Notes: generated from the sequence alone by a model not told the origin. Positions 1 to 9,616 are shown, counted from the first letter of the stretch. The stretch: DNA of 21,194 nucleotides from Lachnospiraceae bacterium (GCA_900751785.1 CAADSM010000019.1:1-21194); one strand, 5' to 3'. A program made the numbers and translations.

Positions 1-62
1 CTTATAAGAATTATAAATCAAAGAGTGGAGGGGCACAACTTTTTTCATAACTTGTTTGTGCC
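1..62. other. AT-rich region upstream of gene A
   Basis: No gene is visible here. The first 20 bases contain two TATAA-like stretches (bases 3-8 and 12-17) that could be -10 elements, but no matching -35 can be assigned because the window begins here. GGCACAA (32-38) and TTGTGCC (56-62) can form a 7-bp stem with a 17-base loop. The upstream motif found ahead of genes C and D is absent. Confidence 0.4.
40..62 (+). repeat. Inverted-repeat copy 1 (pairs with 21100-21122)
   Basis: The 13-mer TTTTTTCATAACT starting at base 40 is exactly the reverse complement of bases 21110-21122 beyond gene D. Over the full 23 bases, 18 positions agree. The two copies bracket the four-gene array. They could be ends of insertion sequences, but no transposase is in the window, so this is only a candidate. 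Confidence 0.35.
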
Positions 63-92
63 TTGAGCGAAGCGAAAGGAATGGTAAAAAGT

Positions 93-3000
93 ATGAAAAC
101 GAAAGCAGGGCGGACCTTGCAAAAAGGTCTTGCATTAGTTTTGAGCGGTGCATTGACACTTTCAACAGGCGTGCTGAATGTCTATGCAGTCAGTGGCGAT
201 GAGGATACCCCGATCTATGAAGGCAATCTGCTTCTGAATCCTGGGTTTGAAGACGTCCGTGCCGACTGGGACTTTATTAACAGCAGCGGAAGCAGCGGAG
301 TCGGAGGAAGCGGTTCTGGTATCCAGCAGAATAATCCTCATACAGGAAAATATGGCTTCTTTTTGGACAGAGCAGAACGCTACGGCATTGAACAGACCGT
401 GATCGTTCCGTACAGCGGTTATTATAAAACATCGGCATATATTGCAACAGGTGGATCAAATTCCACTTTCGGAGTGAAATATAAAGACGGAGAGACGATA
501 CAGGAAATTGTCCTGCCTAACGGTGCAACATATGACGCGGCACATACTCTGCCGGCTGTCGAACTCAAGCAGGGAAATGAAATCCAGGTATATGTTTACG
601 GAGGAACCTCCTGGACAAATGGCGATGATATCTCTTTTGAGTACGATACGTCGCAGGTTACCTACAATTTAATGAAATGGACAGATTTTTCAGAGGATCC
701 TGAGCCGGAGATTCGTGTTCCGCGCGCCGGAGGATATGTATTCAGCGCTGATGTCAGCGCGGAGACAGACCTGACGATTACCTGCGGTGAACAGAGTCAG
801 ACCGTCCCGGCTGGAAGCAGTGAAAATGTTTCATTTACGGTGGATGACTGCGAACTGGGGCAGGTACTCAGGTTTACTTCCAGCGGCGAGGGGACGATCA
901 GCAGTCCTTCCCTGATATTTGACGTTTCCAGTATTCCGAATGAAGCGCCTTCAGCGGAAAATGTAAAGGCAGCAGGCACGGTACATTCCGGACTTTCATT
1001 GACTGGTACCTACACTTTTACAGATCCCGATGAAGGACAGACTGAGGGAAACTCCAGCTATCGATGGCTCGTGAGTGATACAAAGGACGGAGAATATACA
1101 GCGATTGAGAATGAAAATTCTACGCTGCTGACGCTGACCGATGAACTTGAAGGAAAGTACATCAAGTTTGAGGTGACACCGATAGACAATTATGGACTTT
1201 CCGGTGAAGCGTTTGTATCTGATGCGGTAGGACCGGTACAGATCAACTGGGTACGCAATCCGGGGCTGGAAATCGAATCCAGTTCTAACGGAGTTATCGG
1301 CTGGACCGGAAGAAACGGGGGCTCCACACCAAATAATAGAAATAATGCTCACGGCGGATTCCGTTATGTAAGCCTTCCCGCGGAGGACAGCGATGCAGAG
1401 GCTTATTATGGCATTACAGTTGAGCGCGATGCTTATTATACTGCCGGCGCATGGGTAAAGCTGCCGGAGGGTGAAAGCACTTTAGGCGTACGGCTTGCAG
1501 GGGCATCTTCTCCGATCAAATCCATTACGATTCCTGCTTCTTCGGAGTATACGTATGTAACACTTACAGATATTCCGCTTGAAAAAGGAAGCTCAGTTGA
1601 GATTTATGTGATGGGAAACAGCGGTGGAGAAGCGATGTATGCGGATGATTTTGAGCTTATCATAGACAGCTCGAAAGTTCCGCCGGCTTATGCGAATCTT
1701 CTTTCCTTTACTGCGGAGGGCCAGATTGGCGATACTGTGATCGACACGGAAAATAAAACAATTACGTTCAAAGTACCTTATGGCACTGATACAAGCAGGA
1801 TTAAGATCGAGGCAGTGTATTCTGACGGAGCAGTCATGACACCAGCTTCCGGCTCTGTGCTCGATTTTTCGAGTGGATCTCAGAAGTTCACGATCCAGAA
1901 TTGCGATGTGATCAATGAGTGGACCGCAAACTGTGTTGTCAAGGAGAAAACCGTTGCTCTGGAATCGGATAACGCGACACTGGAAGATGGATTTAACTGG
2001 GCAGTAGATAAGACCGCGCAGTTTGTCATGACCGGTCAGAACGGCATCATCAACGGAAAGCCGGAAGATCCGGATGGAACAGGAAATGCAGATTACATCC
2101 CTTCTTATTGGGCAGGATACTATAACCGTACCGCATTTTACGGACGTGATTTTGTACACCAGGCGACAGGCGCCGAGCTTGTCGGTCTGACGGAAGAAAA
2201 TTATAGTATGTTCAACGCATTTGCAAAATCTTCGACAGAAGCGCGAAAGTGGTATGCTCTGTGGGCGCTGAATTTTGACGGAAGCCCGTATACTGTAGAC
2301 TACAAGAGCGATACAAACTTTGTCCGCGAGGTACCCGCGCAGTTTGAGCTGGTTGAGAAGGCATATAAGCAGTTCCTGTGGTCCGGCGACGAGCGCTATA
2401 TCAGCGATGAGATGTTTAACTTCTATACAAAAGTAATGACCGATTTTGTGGAACTGCATGATACAAACGGCAACGGCGTTGCAGAGGGTACCGGCGAAGG
2501 CATCTGGAGCGGCTCATGCACATACAATGAGCGGGGTGGCCAGCCGATCATTGAGGCAGGCGATGCGATCGGATCTCAGTATCAGGCGACTCTGGCATAT
2601 GCAGGATTCTGCAAAGCACGCGGAGATGAAGAGTCTGCGGAGCTGTGGTATCAGAAGGCAGCAGATCTGAAGAAGTACTTTAATGAAGAATGGGGAGTCA
2701 TGCCGGGGGATGAAGACGGCAATTATGCCCGTGCTCTTTCTACTGACGGCGTAACAAAATATAATGACTTCGGTAAAGAAAACAGCTGGTTCATGCCGCT
2801 GAAAATGATCACGGAGCCAGGAGAGAAAAACGATAACTATCTGGATTTTATTTCCGAGAATCTGGCGGACGGAATCGGAACAGGGCCGAATGCGCCGACA
2901 AATATTGAAGCATATACATATATTCCGGATATGTTCTTCCTGTACAATCGGAACAACGATGCATGGAAATGGATGAAATATATCCTGAGTGTCAAGGACG

Positions 3001-4316
3001 ATACACATGAGAATGCGGCTCAGGGAACAAACGGAGATTATCCTGAAATTTCATATACGCTGGTTTCTCAGACCGTGGAAGGCATGATGGGAGTTACGCC
3101 GAACGTGCAGGAAAAGACACTTACTACGGTTCCCAGACTGCCGGACGAGGTGGGATATGTTACTCTGAAATATCAGGAGGTCGGAAACAATGAGATTGAC
3201 CTGACACATAACGGCAATACAGAATCTGTGCTGCATAATACTTCAGGCGATACCCTTACATGGGAGGCGCAGTTCTATGGCGAGTACAATCCCATCCTGT
3301 TTGACGGCGAGCCTGTCGCAGCTCAGCAGAAGGAGATCAATGGAGAAACAGTGAGTTATGCATCCGTTTCCATTGAAGCTGGACAGACTGTAACCGCAGC
3401 AGCGGCGAACAGAGAAGAAGAAGTCAGCAAGAAGACACTGGAATATTTCCTGAACAGTGCAAAAGAGCACCTGGCAAACGGAGATGCAGATGATGCAGTA
3501 GAATCTGTTCAGAAACTTCTCGAAGAGGCGATCGCAGAAGGCGAAGCTGTCATGGCAAAAGAGGATGCGACGAAAGAAGAGGTCATGAATGCGACCGTGA
3601 AGCTGATGAAAGCGATCCAGGCGCTGGATATGAAAGCGGGCGACAAGACTGACCTTGAGATGGCTGTCGAGCTGGGCGATATGATCGACCTGAGCAAATA
3701 TGTTGAGGCAGGACAGAAGGAATTTACAGACGCGCTTGTAGCAGCCAAGGATGTGCTGGCGGACGGAGATGCGATGCAGGAGGATATTGACTCTGCATGG
3801 AGCGCACTTGTGGACGCCCTTGACAATCTGAGACTGAAAGCAAACAAGGACGCGCTGGAAGACCTTCTGGATGAGGTCAGCGGCCTTGACCTGAGCCAGT
3901 ATACAGAGGAGTCAGTGGCAGTGTTTAAGCAGGCACTCGCAAGGGCGAATGAGGTAATGGCTGACGAGACATTATCTGAGGATGACCAGGATACTGTAGA
4001 CGAGGCAGTCTCGGCTCTTCAGAGTGCGGTGGACAGTCTTGTGGCCAAGGCAGATGACACTGGCGACGGCGGACAGACCGGCGGCAGTGATGACGGAAAT
4101 TCATCCGGCAGCGGACAGAATGGCGGCAGCCAGAACAATAATGGACAGAGCGGTAACAGTCAGAACAACGGCACTGCGTCAGGAAGCTCGGATAAGAGTT
4201 CTGTCAGCGGCAGCAAGGCGGTAAAGACCGGGGATACAGCAGCGGCAGGCATACTGCTTGCGGTCGTGATGCTCTCGGGCGGCGCGGTCATAGTACTGAA
4301 AAAGAGAAGAGCATAA
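93..4316 (+). CDS. Protein A: surface-anchored six-hairpin glycosidase-like protein
   Basis: Predicted secreted, wall-attached glycoside hydrolase of 1407 residues; substrate unknown. Start: ATG at 93 gives a normal signal peptide (MKTK then a hydrophobic run) and has AAAGGA at 75-80. The in-frame ATG at 81 has no spacing, and the TTG at 63 has no ribosome site. Domains (approximate residues): signal 1-35; jelly-roll-like binding module 44-190; second beta module 193-285; Ig-like 283-383; second binding module 382-526; DUF5018-like beta module 530-618; (alpha/alpha)6-type catalytic region 628-1010 plus beta domain to 1105; three FIVAR-like repeats 1111-1319; Gly/Ser/Asn/Gln linker; KTGD 1378-1381, hydrophobic segment, KKRRA tail. 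Conserved acidic residues shared with protein C include R685-D686, E813, E821, D824 and E896, and a DxNGNGxxE calcium-loop-like motif starts at D790. I cannot name the GH family. Its own terminator follows. Confidence 0.9.
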   Translation: MKTKAGRTLQKGLALVLSGALTLSTGVLNVYAVSGDEDTPIYEGNLLLNPGFEDVRADWDFINSSGSSGVGGSGSGIQQNNPHTGKYGFFLDRAERYGIEQTVIVPYSGYYKTSAYIATGGSNSTFGVKYKDGETIQEIVLPNGATYDAAHTLPAVELKQGNEIQVYVYGGTSWTNGDDISFEYDTSQVTYNLMKWTDFSEDPEPEIRVPRAGGYVFSADVSAETDLTITCGEQSQTVPAGSSENVSFTVDDCELGQVLRFTSSGEGTISSPSLIFDVSSIPNEAPSAENVKAAGTVHSGLSLTGTYTFTDPDEGQTEGNSSYRWLVSDTKDGEYTAIENENSTLLTLTDELEGKYIKFEVTPIDNYGLSGEAFVSDAVGPVQINWVRNPGLEIESSSNGVIGWTGRNGGSTPNNRNNAHGGFRYVSLPAEDSDAEAYYGITVERDAYYTAGAWVKLPEGESTLGVRLAGASSPIKSITIPASSEYTYVTLTDIPLEKGSSVEIYVMGNSGGEAMYADDFELIIDSSKVPPAYANLLSFTAEGQIGDTVIDTENKTITFKVPYGTDTSRIKIEAVYSDGAVMTPASGSVLDFSSGSQKFTIQNCDVINEWTANCVVKEKTVALESDNATLEDGFNWAVDKTAQFVMTGQNGIINGKPEDPDGTGNADYIPSYWAGYYNRTAFYGRDFVHQATGAELVGLTEENYSMFNAFAKSSTEARKWYALWALNFDGSPYTVDYKSDTNFVREVPAQFELVEKAYKQFLWSGDERYISDEMFNFYTKVMTDFVELHDTNGNGVAEGTGEGIWSGSCTYNERGGQPIIEAGDAIGSQYQATLAYAGFCKARGDEESAELWYQKAADLKKYFNEEWGVMPGDEDGNYARALSTDGVTKYNDFGKENSWFMPLKMITEPGEKNDNYLDFISENLADGIGTGPNAPTNIEAYTYIPDMFFLYNRNNDAWKWMKYILSVKDDTHENAAQGTNGDYPEISYTLVSQTVEGMMGVTPNVQEKTLTTVPRLPDEVGYVTLKYQEVGNNEIDLTHNGNTESVLHNTSGDTLTWEAQFYGEYNPILFDGEPVAAQQKEINGETVSYASVSIEAGQTVTAAAANREEEVSKKTLEYFLNSAKEHLANGDADDAVESVQKLLEEAIAEGEAVMAKEDATKEEVMNATVKLMKAIQALDMKAGDKTDLEMAVELGDMIDLSKYVEAGQKEFTDALVAAKDVLADGDAMQEDIDSAWSALVDALDNLRLKANKDALEDLLDEVSGLDLSQYTEESVAVFKQALARANEVMADETLSEDDQDTVDEAVSALQSAVDSLVAKADDTGDGGQTGGSDDGNSSGSGQNGGSQNNNGQSGNSQNNGTASGSSDKSSVSGSKAVKTGDTAAAGILLAVVMLSGGAVIVLKKRRA
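3423..4049 (+). repeat. FIVAR cassette, copy 1 (209 codons)
   Basis: Encodes three helical FIVAR-like repeats starting VSKKTLEYFLNSAKEHLANG. The same 627-nt unit, without any length change, ends all four proteins. FIVAR modules in other surface glycosidases act as stalks or sugar/protein-binding spacers. Confidence 0.8.
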
Positions 4317-4361
4317 AACAAGAGATATGTGTTAAGGACGTAATAGAGAAATAGTAAGGAG

Positions 4362-4413
4362 GAGCCACTGTGAAGCAGCCGGAGACACCGGCTGTGGAGC
4401 AGCGGCTCTTTAT
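4362..4413 (+). terminator. Rho-independent terminator after gene A
   Basis: GAGCCACTG (4362-4370) pairs with CAGCGGCTC (4400-4408), with one G-T pair, around an inner perfect stem CAGCCGG/CCGGCTG (4376-4382 and 4388-4394). A short TTTAT tail follows. It resembles the terminators after genes B and C. Confidence 0.75.
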
Positions 4414-4437
4414 CTATGGGCAGGTTCTATGGGCAGG
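4413..4437 (+). repeat. 12-bp direct repeat
   Basis: TCTATGGGCAGG occurs at 4413-4424 and again at 4426-4437 (period 13) immediately after the gene A terminator. It looks like a small tandem duplication; no function is evident. Confidence 0.6.
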
Positions 4438-4448
4438 ACTTCTGAAGT

Positions 4449-4464
4449 GTAGATTTTGGGACAC
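4449..4464 (+). promoter_or_regulatory. Degenerate copy of shared upstream motif, before gene B
   Basis: GTAGATTTTGGGACAC resembles GTAGTTTTGTGACATT found upstream of gene C, if one extra A is allowed. The similarity is weaker than between the C and D copies, so it may be a decayed or weaker site. Confidence 0.3.
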
Positions 4465-4507
4465 GAATCGGAAGATTATGACATTTTTTTGAAGGAGTAA
4501 AACAAAT

Positions 4508-4528
4508 ATGATGGTAAAAAGACCATGA
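4508..4528 (+). other. Possible six-codon leader ORF before gene B
   Basis: ATG ATG GTA AAA AGA CCA TGA encodes MMVKRP. AAGGAG at 4492-4497 lies 10 bases upstream, a plausible spacing. The ATGGTAAAAAG segment also occurs at 81-91 at the start of gene A, so this could be a relic of a duplicated gene start rather than a functional leader peptide. Confidence 0.25.
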
Positions 4529-4615
4529 GGGAGGTGGACAATAAAGAGGGTGCTCCAAAATGGAGAAAAAACGGTCCTTGGAGAGGGACTAAAATAACTA
4601 CTACTATTCTTAGAA

Positions 4616-4621
4616 GAGAGG
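4616..4621 (+). promoter_or_regulatory. Ribosome binding site of gene B
   Basis: GAGAGG lies 9 bases before ATG 4631 and supports that start, which leads directly into a good signal peptide. It is weaker than the AAGGAGG of genes C and D. Confidence 0.6.
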
Positions 4622-4630
4622 AAAAAGACT

Positions 4631-7600
4631 ATGAAAAGAAAACGGCTTGTTAGAATGCTCGGCGTTGTCCTCAGCTGTACGATGCTGTTTGGGGCAGTCC
4701 CGGGACTTCCGGTATCTGCGGCGGAGCAGTCAAGGTATCTGACTGATGCCGAGGGAAATCAGAGGGCACAGGTCGGAAAGATGACCGCTCAGAATCATGA
4801 GATCATCGATATTAACATCACAGACGGAAAAATACACAAGATTTCAGTGTATCTTCTGGACGAGGACAACTCCGGTCGCTGGAGTATAGTGGATATGATC
4901 GATCCAGATACACAGAAGCTGATGGACAGCCAGAATGTATATGATTTTTCTGACGGAGTGTATCTGAGCTATAATGTGTCCGGGCATGTTCAGCTCCGTT
5001 TGACAAATGTTTGGACGAAAAGGTATCAGGACTCCAAGGATACTGCCATTCACGGGATTTTTATTGACGGAGAAGATGCAGTAGAGAAGGGAGTCGCCAA
5101 AGTCGAGACGGGAAAAGTTGAGGAAGAGAAAGCAGCAGATGAACTCGACTGCATAAATGTTCTCGGAAGATTTGCGAATGCAGGGGAAGATTTCAGTGAG
5201 CCCTTCGACAAAGAGGTGCAGTCTGTAGAAATGCGTTTTGACGGAAGCATTGATCCGTCGAATGAAAACATCGACCAGATTCAGGTGTTAAAAGGCGGCG
5301 TTCCGGTAGAAGGACAGATGAGAACAGGACTGTATTCTGTAACGTTCCAGCCGACAGCAACGTCTACTATGAGAGACGGCAGCTATGAAGTAGTGATTCC
5401 TGCGACAGTGAAAAATACAGAGGGCAAAGAGCTTGGGAAGGAGTACAGAACGAAATTTGAGGTTAAAACAGATGTTTTTGTAACATACTTCCGAGACGGT
5501 CTCAATTATCAGTCACGCCGTGTAGACGTTTCATTTAATGATCGGATCGCATCGTCGACACAGGCTGCGCTTGTATATAATGGAGAAGATGGAAGCCATG
5601 AGATTACACTGGCTAACGGCGGCTATGGGATTGGAAGCAACGGCGGCAGATTATTTGCTGTCATGAGCACGATCCTTCCGAGCGGTTCCTATACATTTAC
5701 ACTTCCGGCAGGAGTGGAGAGCATCAGCGGCGCTGTCAGCGAAGAGGACTATGTACACGAGTTTGATTTTGATTCCACGCAGCTGTCTGCCAAGATTCAG
5801 GCGCCGTATGCCGTGCAGACTGGAGAAACCTTTGAAATGGAAATTCCGGAGTGCTACGGGTACGGAGAAGTCAGGTATGCATTTTCAGAAGAAGATCTGC
5901 AGAAGGCGGAATATCAGCCTGTTGCAGAAAAGATCGAGATCGATCCGGGAAGTCTGACCGGGGACCAGACACTCTATGTACAGTTCCGTGTAAAATCGGG
6001 ATCAAAGGAAGGAACAGAATCCCCGCTTCTCCACAAGGCGTTTAAGATCGGAGAACTGCAGGAGGGTCGGGTGCTCTCATTTGATATGCAGTCTGCGGGA
6101 GCTTACGACAAGGACGGATTCGGAAGTGTTGCTAATCCGACAGACGGTGTCTTCGATCTTGCGACGGACGAATGGTGCGTTGATTATATGGGACCGAACG
6201 GCACGAGTAACTATATCGCGGACGGACAGTATGGTCTGAGCGGTCTGTATGACAACGATAAAGACGGTAAGATCGTGACAAAGGCGGGAATTGAATACCA
6301 GCTCTCGACAGGTCTTTATACAGATGGAGCCAAGAATGTTGCGACAGGAAACGGCGTAGAAGTACCGGCTCCGGCGGAGACGGAATATGAGAAGATCTAT
6401 GTCCTTGCTGCAGGAAAGAGCGACAGCGAAAAGGGAACGTTCGTAATGAATTATACGGATGGGACAAGCTCGGAGCAGGAAATTGAGACACATTACTGGG
6501 GCGGAGAGAATGCACCGACTGATAATATTGTGTTCAATCAGATCAATATGTGCGCCGGATGGAGTAATAATGCAATCTGGCAGGGTGCGGTAATGCGTCA
6601 GTATGAGCTGTATCCGGAACCGGGAAAAACATTAAAGAGCATTACGCTTCCTGAAACAACGAACCTGATCCGTGTATTTGCCATGACCGGAAAAGAATCC
6701 GATATAGTGAGCGGAGAAGCTGTGGCAGCTTATGACGGAGATGTACTTTCCCATCAGGCAGGTGATACGGCGCTGACACCGGAAGAGCAGGATATGACAT
6801 ACGATGAATTTATGGAACTGTATGGTGATGATCCTGTGCTGAAAGGTGCAGCAGACGTGACAGATGTGACAAATATCAAAGAAGTGCTGCCGGGAGAAAG
6901 AGATTATGACGAAGACATACTCAAAGAGCAGGAAACACCGACGGGAGAGTATGGACAGAGTCTGTATCCGTATGCGAGACAGCCTGAGAAACTGATGTCA
7001 TATAAGATCCGCATGCAGGCTTATGAGAATTACGAACTGGATTTTGAGGATGCTCTGGAAGCAATCAGACGTGTAGATAACCTGACACGCGGCCTGGACA
7101 AGAAATGCTATCTTGTGGGCTGGCAGACAAATGGCCATGATACAGGATATCCGTATATCGGAGAAGTGAATCCGAGACATAAACGTCCTATGGACGAGAC
7201 GTCTCTGGACAGCTTGAAATGGCTGATCAAAGAAGCAAAAGAAAAATACAATACGACGATCACACTGCATGTAAACTTCTCGGATGCGTATACAGATGAT
7301 GACCCGATCTCACAGCAGATGCTGGAGGATCAGCTTGCGATCCGAGAGGAGGATGGAACAATCCGGCCGACAGGATACTGGGCAGGACATAAGGGATACA
7401 GCGTGAGTGCATATGGAAACTATTTTACAGGCAACTGGCAGAAAAACCAGGTGGATCCGCTACTTGAGATGGTTCCGGAACTGGAAGGCCAGTCGATCCA
7501 TCCGGATGCGTGGTACAGCTGGGATGACCCGTATTATGGTCTGGGAAGCGATAAGACAACGGATGCGCAGAGGCGCTCTGCTATGTATATGCGCGAAAAC

Positions 7601-9565
7601 TATGGCATGGATCTGACAACAGAGTTTGACGTAGCGTTTGGCGCAGGAGAAGCGTTCCAGGAAGATCATGTATTATATTTCCCGATGATCTGGCAGCATG
7701 GATGGTCGAAGACCAATCCGCTGATGGTACCGTCATATATCCAGAGCGGTGTGAATGAGACGACATGGGACGGACAGTATATCAGCGCGGCAGGCCGTTA
7801 TTTCGGAGAAGGAACGGCAGTAGAGCCGAACCTCTGGGGCGACGCATATGCTTCTGTTACAATGCCGGGACTGAAACAGTCCTTTGCAGAAAAAGAACTG
7901 ACAAGACAGTACTTAAATACACTGCTCAGACACTCCTTGGAAGATGATGAGGCAGTGGGCGGAGAGGCAGTACTCTATTCTGGAGATGGACAGAAGGTCG
8001 TTTCCGCATGGAATGGAGACAATACATCTGCTTCTTATAAGAGAACAGTGACAGTAGGCGATGATGTAGTGCTTCAGGAACCAGGCAATGTATTTATGCC
8101 GATGACATGGCGCGCAGACAGAGAGATCCAGGCATGGAGCAAAGATGGATATCAGGATAAGGCATGGAAGCTTCCGGTAGAATGGGAAGACGTCGCACAG
8201 GTCGATATCTATGACCTGAACCTGGAAGGACTCAGATATATCGAGACGAAAGATGTTACAGACAGAACATTTATAATGGATATGGCAGCAGATCAGTCAG
8301 TAGTTATTGTTCCAGCGGGACAGGATCCGAACAGTACGAAGGGATTCGAACAGAACGGAACCGTACAGTTCCTCGGAAGAGATACTGAGACTGGCGGAAA
8401 CTGGACGAAAACTTATGGTGGAGAAGGCTATGATATCTACGATCAGTCTGGAGAAAATATGCTTCCGGAGTCCGTTGAGATTTCCTATGTAAACGGAAAC
8501 ATAGAAACAATTTCTACAGGTACGGTCAAGACAGAGCTTGAGGAACTGTATAATGCAGTAAAAGATCTTGAGAAGGGAAGTTATACAGACGAGAGCTGGA
8601 AGGCTTTCGAAGAGGCAAGAGATCATGCGAAAGCCGTACTCGATAACGAAGATGCGACACAGGAAGAAGTGGATGCAGCAGCAGATGGACTCCAGGCAGC
8701 CATTGACGGGCTGAGAGTCAGCAAGACGACACTGGAATATTTCCTGAACAGCGCAAAAGAGCATCTGGCAAACGGAGATGCAGATGATGCAGTAGAATCT
8801 GTTCGAAAGCTTCTTGAAGAGGCGATCGCAGAAGGCGAAGCCGTAATGGCGAAAGAGGATGCGACGAAAGAAGAGGTCATGAATGCGACCGTGAAGCTGA
8901 TGAAAGCGATCCAGGCGCTGGATATGAAAGCGGGCGACAAGACGGACCTTGAGATGGCGGTCGAGCTGGGCAATATGATCGACCTGAGCAAATATGTTGA
9001 GGCCGGCCAGAAGGAATTTACGGACGCACTTGCAGCGGCAAAGGATGTGCTGGCAGACGGAGACGCAATGCAGGAGGATATCGATGCTGCATGGAGCGCA
9101 CTTGTAGACGCCCTTGACAATCTGAGACTGAAGGCAAATAAGGATGCGCTGGAAGACCTTCTGGATGAGGTCAGCGGTCTTGACCTGAGCAAGTATACAG
9201 AAGAGTCGGTGGCAGTGCTTGAGAAGGCTCTTGCGAGAGCGAATGAGGTAATGGCTGACGAGACATTATCTGTGGATGACCAGGATACTGTAGACGAGGC
9301 AGTGAAGGCGCTGCAGAGCGCGAAAAACGGTCTCGTAGCCAAGACGGACGATACCGGAAACGGCGGTCAGAACGGTGGAAGCAATGATGGCAGTACATCC
9401 GGCAGCGGCCAGAACGGCGGCGCCGCGTCAGGAAGCGCGGATAAGAATCCTGTCAGCGGCAGCAAGGCGGTAAAGACCGGGGATACAGCAGCGGCAGGCA
9501 TACTGCTTGCAGTTGTAATGCTCTCAGGCGGTGCGGTCATCGTATTGAAAAAGAGAAGAGCATAG
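4631..9565 (+). CDS. Protein B: GH101-like endo-alpha-N-acetylgalactosaminidase-like surface enzyme
   Basis: Predicted wall-attached enzyme of 1644 residues. GH101 enzymes release Gal-beta-1,3-GalNAc from Ser/Thr of mucin-type glycoproteins; activity here is inferred. Approximate layout: signal 1-31; beta-sandwich 33-150 of the galactose-binding type; SbsA-like Ig modules about 178-380; beta modules to about 685; catalytic barrel about 785-1102 with a C-terminal beta domain to about 1270; one unique FIVAR 1302-1364; the shared FIVAR cassette 1364-1572; linker; KTGD 1615-1618, hydrophobic segment, KKRRA. GH101 hallmarks: VGWQTNGHDTG and HVNFSDAY, matching the GHDS and HVNASE motifs of the family. 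D959 in HPDAW fits the nucleophile position and E998 in TTEFD fits the acid/base, 39 residues apart (32 in the pneumococcal enzyme as I recall it). It could be a GH101-related subfamily or GH129-like with another specificity. Confidence 0.85.
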   Translation: MKRKRLVRMLGVVLSCTMLFGAVPGLPVSAAEQSRYLTDAEGNQRAQVGKMTAQNHEIIDINITDGKIHKISVYLLDEDNSGRWSIVDMIDPDTQKLMDSQNVYDFSDGVYLSYNVSGHVQLRLTNVWTKRYQDSKDTAIHGIFIDGEDAVEKGVAKVETGKVEEEKAADELDCINVLGRFANAGEDFSEPFDKEVQSVEMRFDGSIDPSNENIDQIQVLKGGVPVEGQMRTGLYSVTFQPTATSTMRDGSYEVVIPATVKNTEGKELGKEYRTKFEVKTDVFVTYFRDGLNYQSRRVDVSFNDRIASSTQAALVYNGEDGSHEITLANGGYGIGSNGGRLFAVMSTILPSGSYTFTLPAGVESISGAVSEEDYVHEFDFDSTQLSAKIQAPYAVQTGETFEMEIPECYGYGEVRYAFSEEDLQKAEYQPVAEKIEIDPGSLTGDQTLYVQFRVKSGSKEGTESPLLHKAFKIGELQEGRVLSFDMQSAGAYDKDGFGSVANPTDGVFDLATDEWCVDYMGPNGTSNYIADGQYGLSGLYDNDKDGKIVTKAGIEYQLSTGLYTDGAKNVATGNGVEVPAPAETEYEKIYVLAAGKSDSEKGTFVMNYTDGTSSEQEIETHYWGGENAPTDNIVFNQINMCAGWSNNAIWQGAVMRQYELYPEPGKTLKSITLPETTNLIRVFAMTGKESDIVSGEAVAAYDGDVLSHQAGDTALTPEEQDMTYDEFMELYGDDPVLKGAADVTDVTNIKEVLPGERDYDEDILKEQETPTGEYGQSLYPYARQPEKLMSYKIRMQAYENYELDFEDALEAIRRVDNLTRGLDKKCYLVGWQTNGHDTGYPYIGEVNPRHKRPMDETSLDSLKWLIKEAKEKYNTTITLHVNFSDAYTDDDPISQQMLEDQLAIREEDGTIRPTGYWAGHKGYSVSAYGNYFTGNWQKNQVDPLLEMVPELEGQSIHPDAWYSWDDPYYGLGSDKTTDAQRRSAMYMRENYGMDLTTEFDVAFGAGEAFQEDHVLYFPMIWQHGWSKTNPLMVPSYIQSGVNETTWDGQYISAAGRYFGEGTAVEPNLWGDAYASVTMPGLKQSFAEKELTRQYLNTLLRHSLEDDEAVGGEAVLYSGDGQKVVSAWNGDNTSASYKRTVTVGDDVVLQEPGNVFMPMTWRADREIQAWSKDGYQDKAWKLPVEWEDVAQVDIYDLNLEGLRYIETKDVTDRTFIMDMAADQSVVIVPAGQDPNSTKGFEQNGTVQFLGRDTETGGNWTKTYGGEGYDIYDQSGENMLPESVEISYVNGNIETISTGTVKTELEELYNAVKDLEKGSYTDESWKAFEEARDHAKAVLDNEDATQEEVDAAADGLQAAIDGLRVSKTTLEYFLNSAKEHLANGDADDAVESVRKLLEEAIAEGEAVMAKEDATKEEVMNATVKLMKAIQALDMKAGDKTDLEMAVELGNMIDLSKYVEAGQKEFTDALAAAKDVLADGDAMQEDIDAAWSALVDALDNLRLKANKDALEDLLDEVSGLDLSKYTEESVAVLEKALARANEVMADETLSVDDQDTVDEAVKALQSAKNGLVAKTDDTGNGGQNGGSNDGSTSGSGQNGGAASGSADKNPVSGSKAVKTGDTAAAGILLAVVMLSGGAVIVLKKRRA
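8717..9343 (+). repeat. FIVAR cassette, copy 2 (209 codons)
   Basis: Same 627-nt unit as at the end of gene A. Bases 8852-8943 are identical over 92 nt to 3558-3649, including synonymous positions, which points to recent exchange. It is preceded by a separate, non-shared FIVAR module at about 8535-8716. Confidence 0.8.
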
Positions 9566-9616
9566 AGCGCGAGAAGAGTATTCTGACAGTAATGTAATAT
9601 AGAAATGATCAGAAAG

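Larger units (their letters stand above)
4317..4630 (+). other. Intergenic region A to B
   Basis: This 314-base stretch holds the gene A terminator, a 12-bp direct repeat, a degenerate version of the upstream motif at 4449-4464, a seven-T run at 4484-4490, a six-codon mini-ORF and the gene B ribosome site. No longer coding sequence with protein-like character is visible. Confidence 0.6.

Noticed and set aside
63..92. Earlier starts for gene A (TTG at 63 or ATG at 81)
   Set aside because: TTG has no ribosome site and ATG 81 directly abuts AAAGGA. ATG 93 gives a usable spacing of 12 and a normal signal-peptide start, although 81 cannot be fully excluded.
1593..2459. 288-codon antisense open frame inside gene A
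   Set aside because: The protein is rich in Cys, Ile and Arg without domain character, and the sense strand is clearly coding and conserved with gene C.
8717..9343. Collagen-binding or cohesin-type domain in the C-terminal cassettes
   Set aside because: The pattern of two helices per about 65 residues with LSKYxExxxxxFxxALxxAxxVLxD is typical of FIVAR modules; no beta-sandwich pattern is seen.
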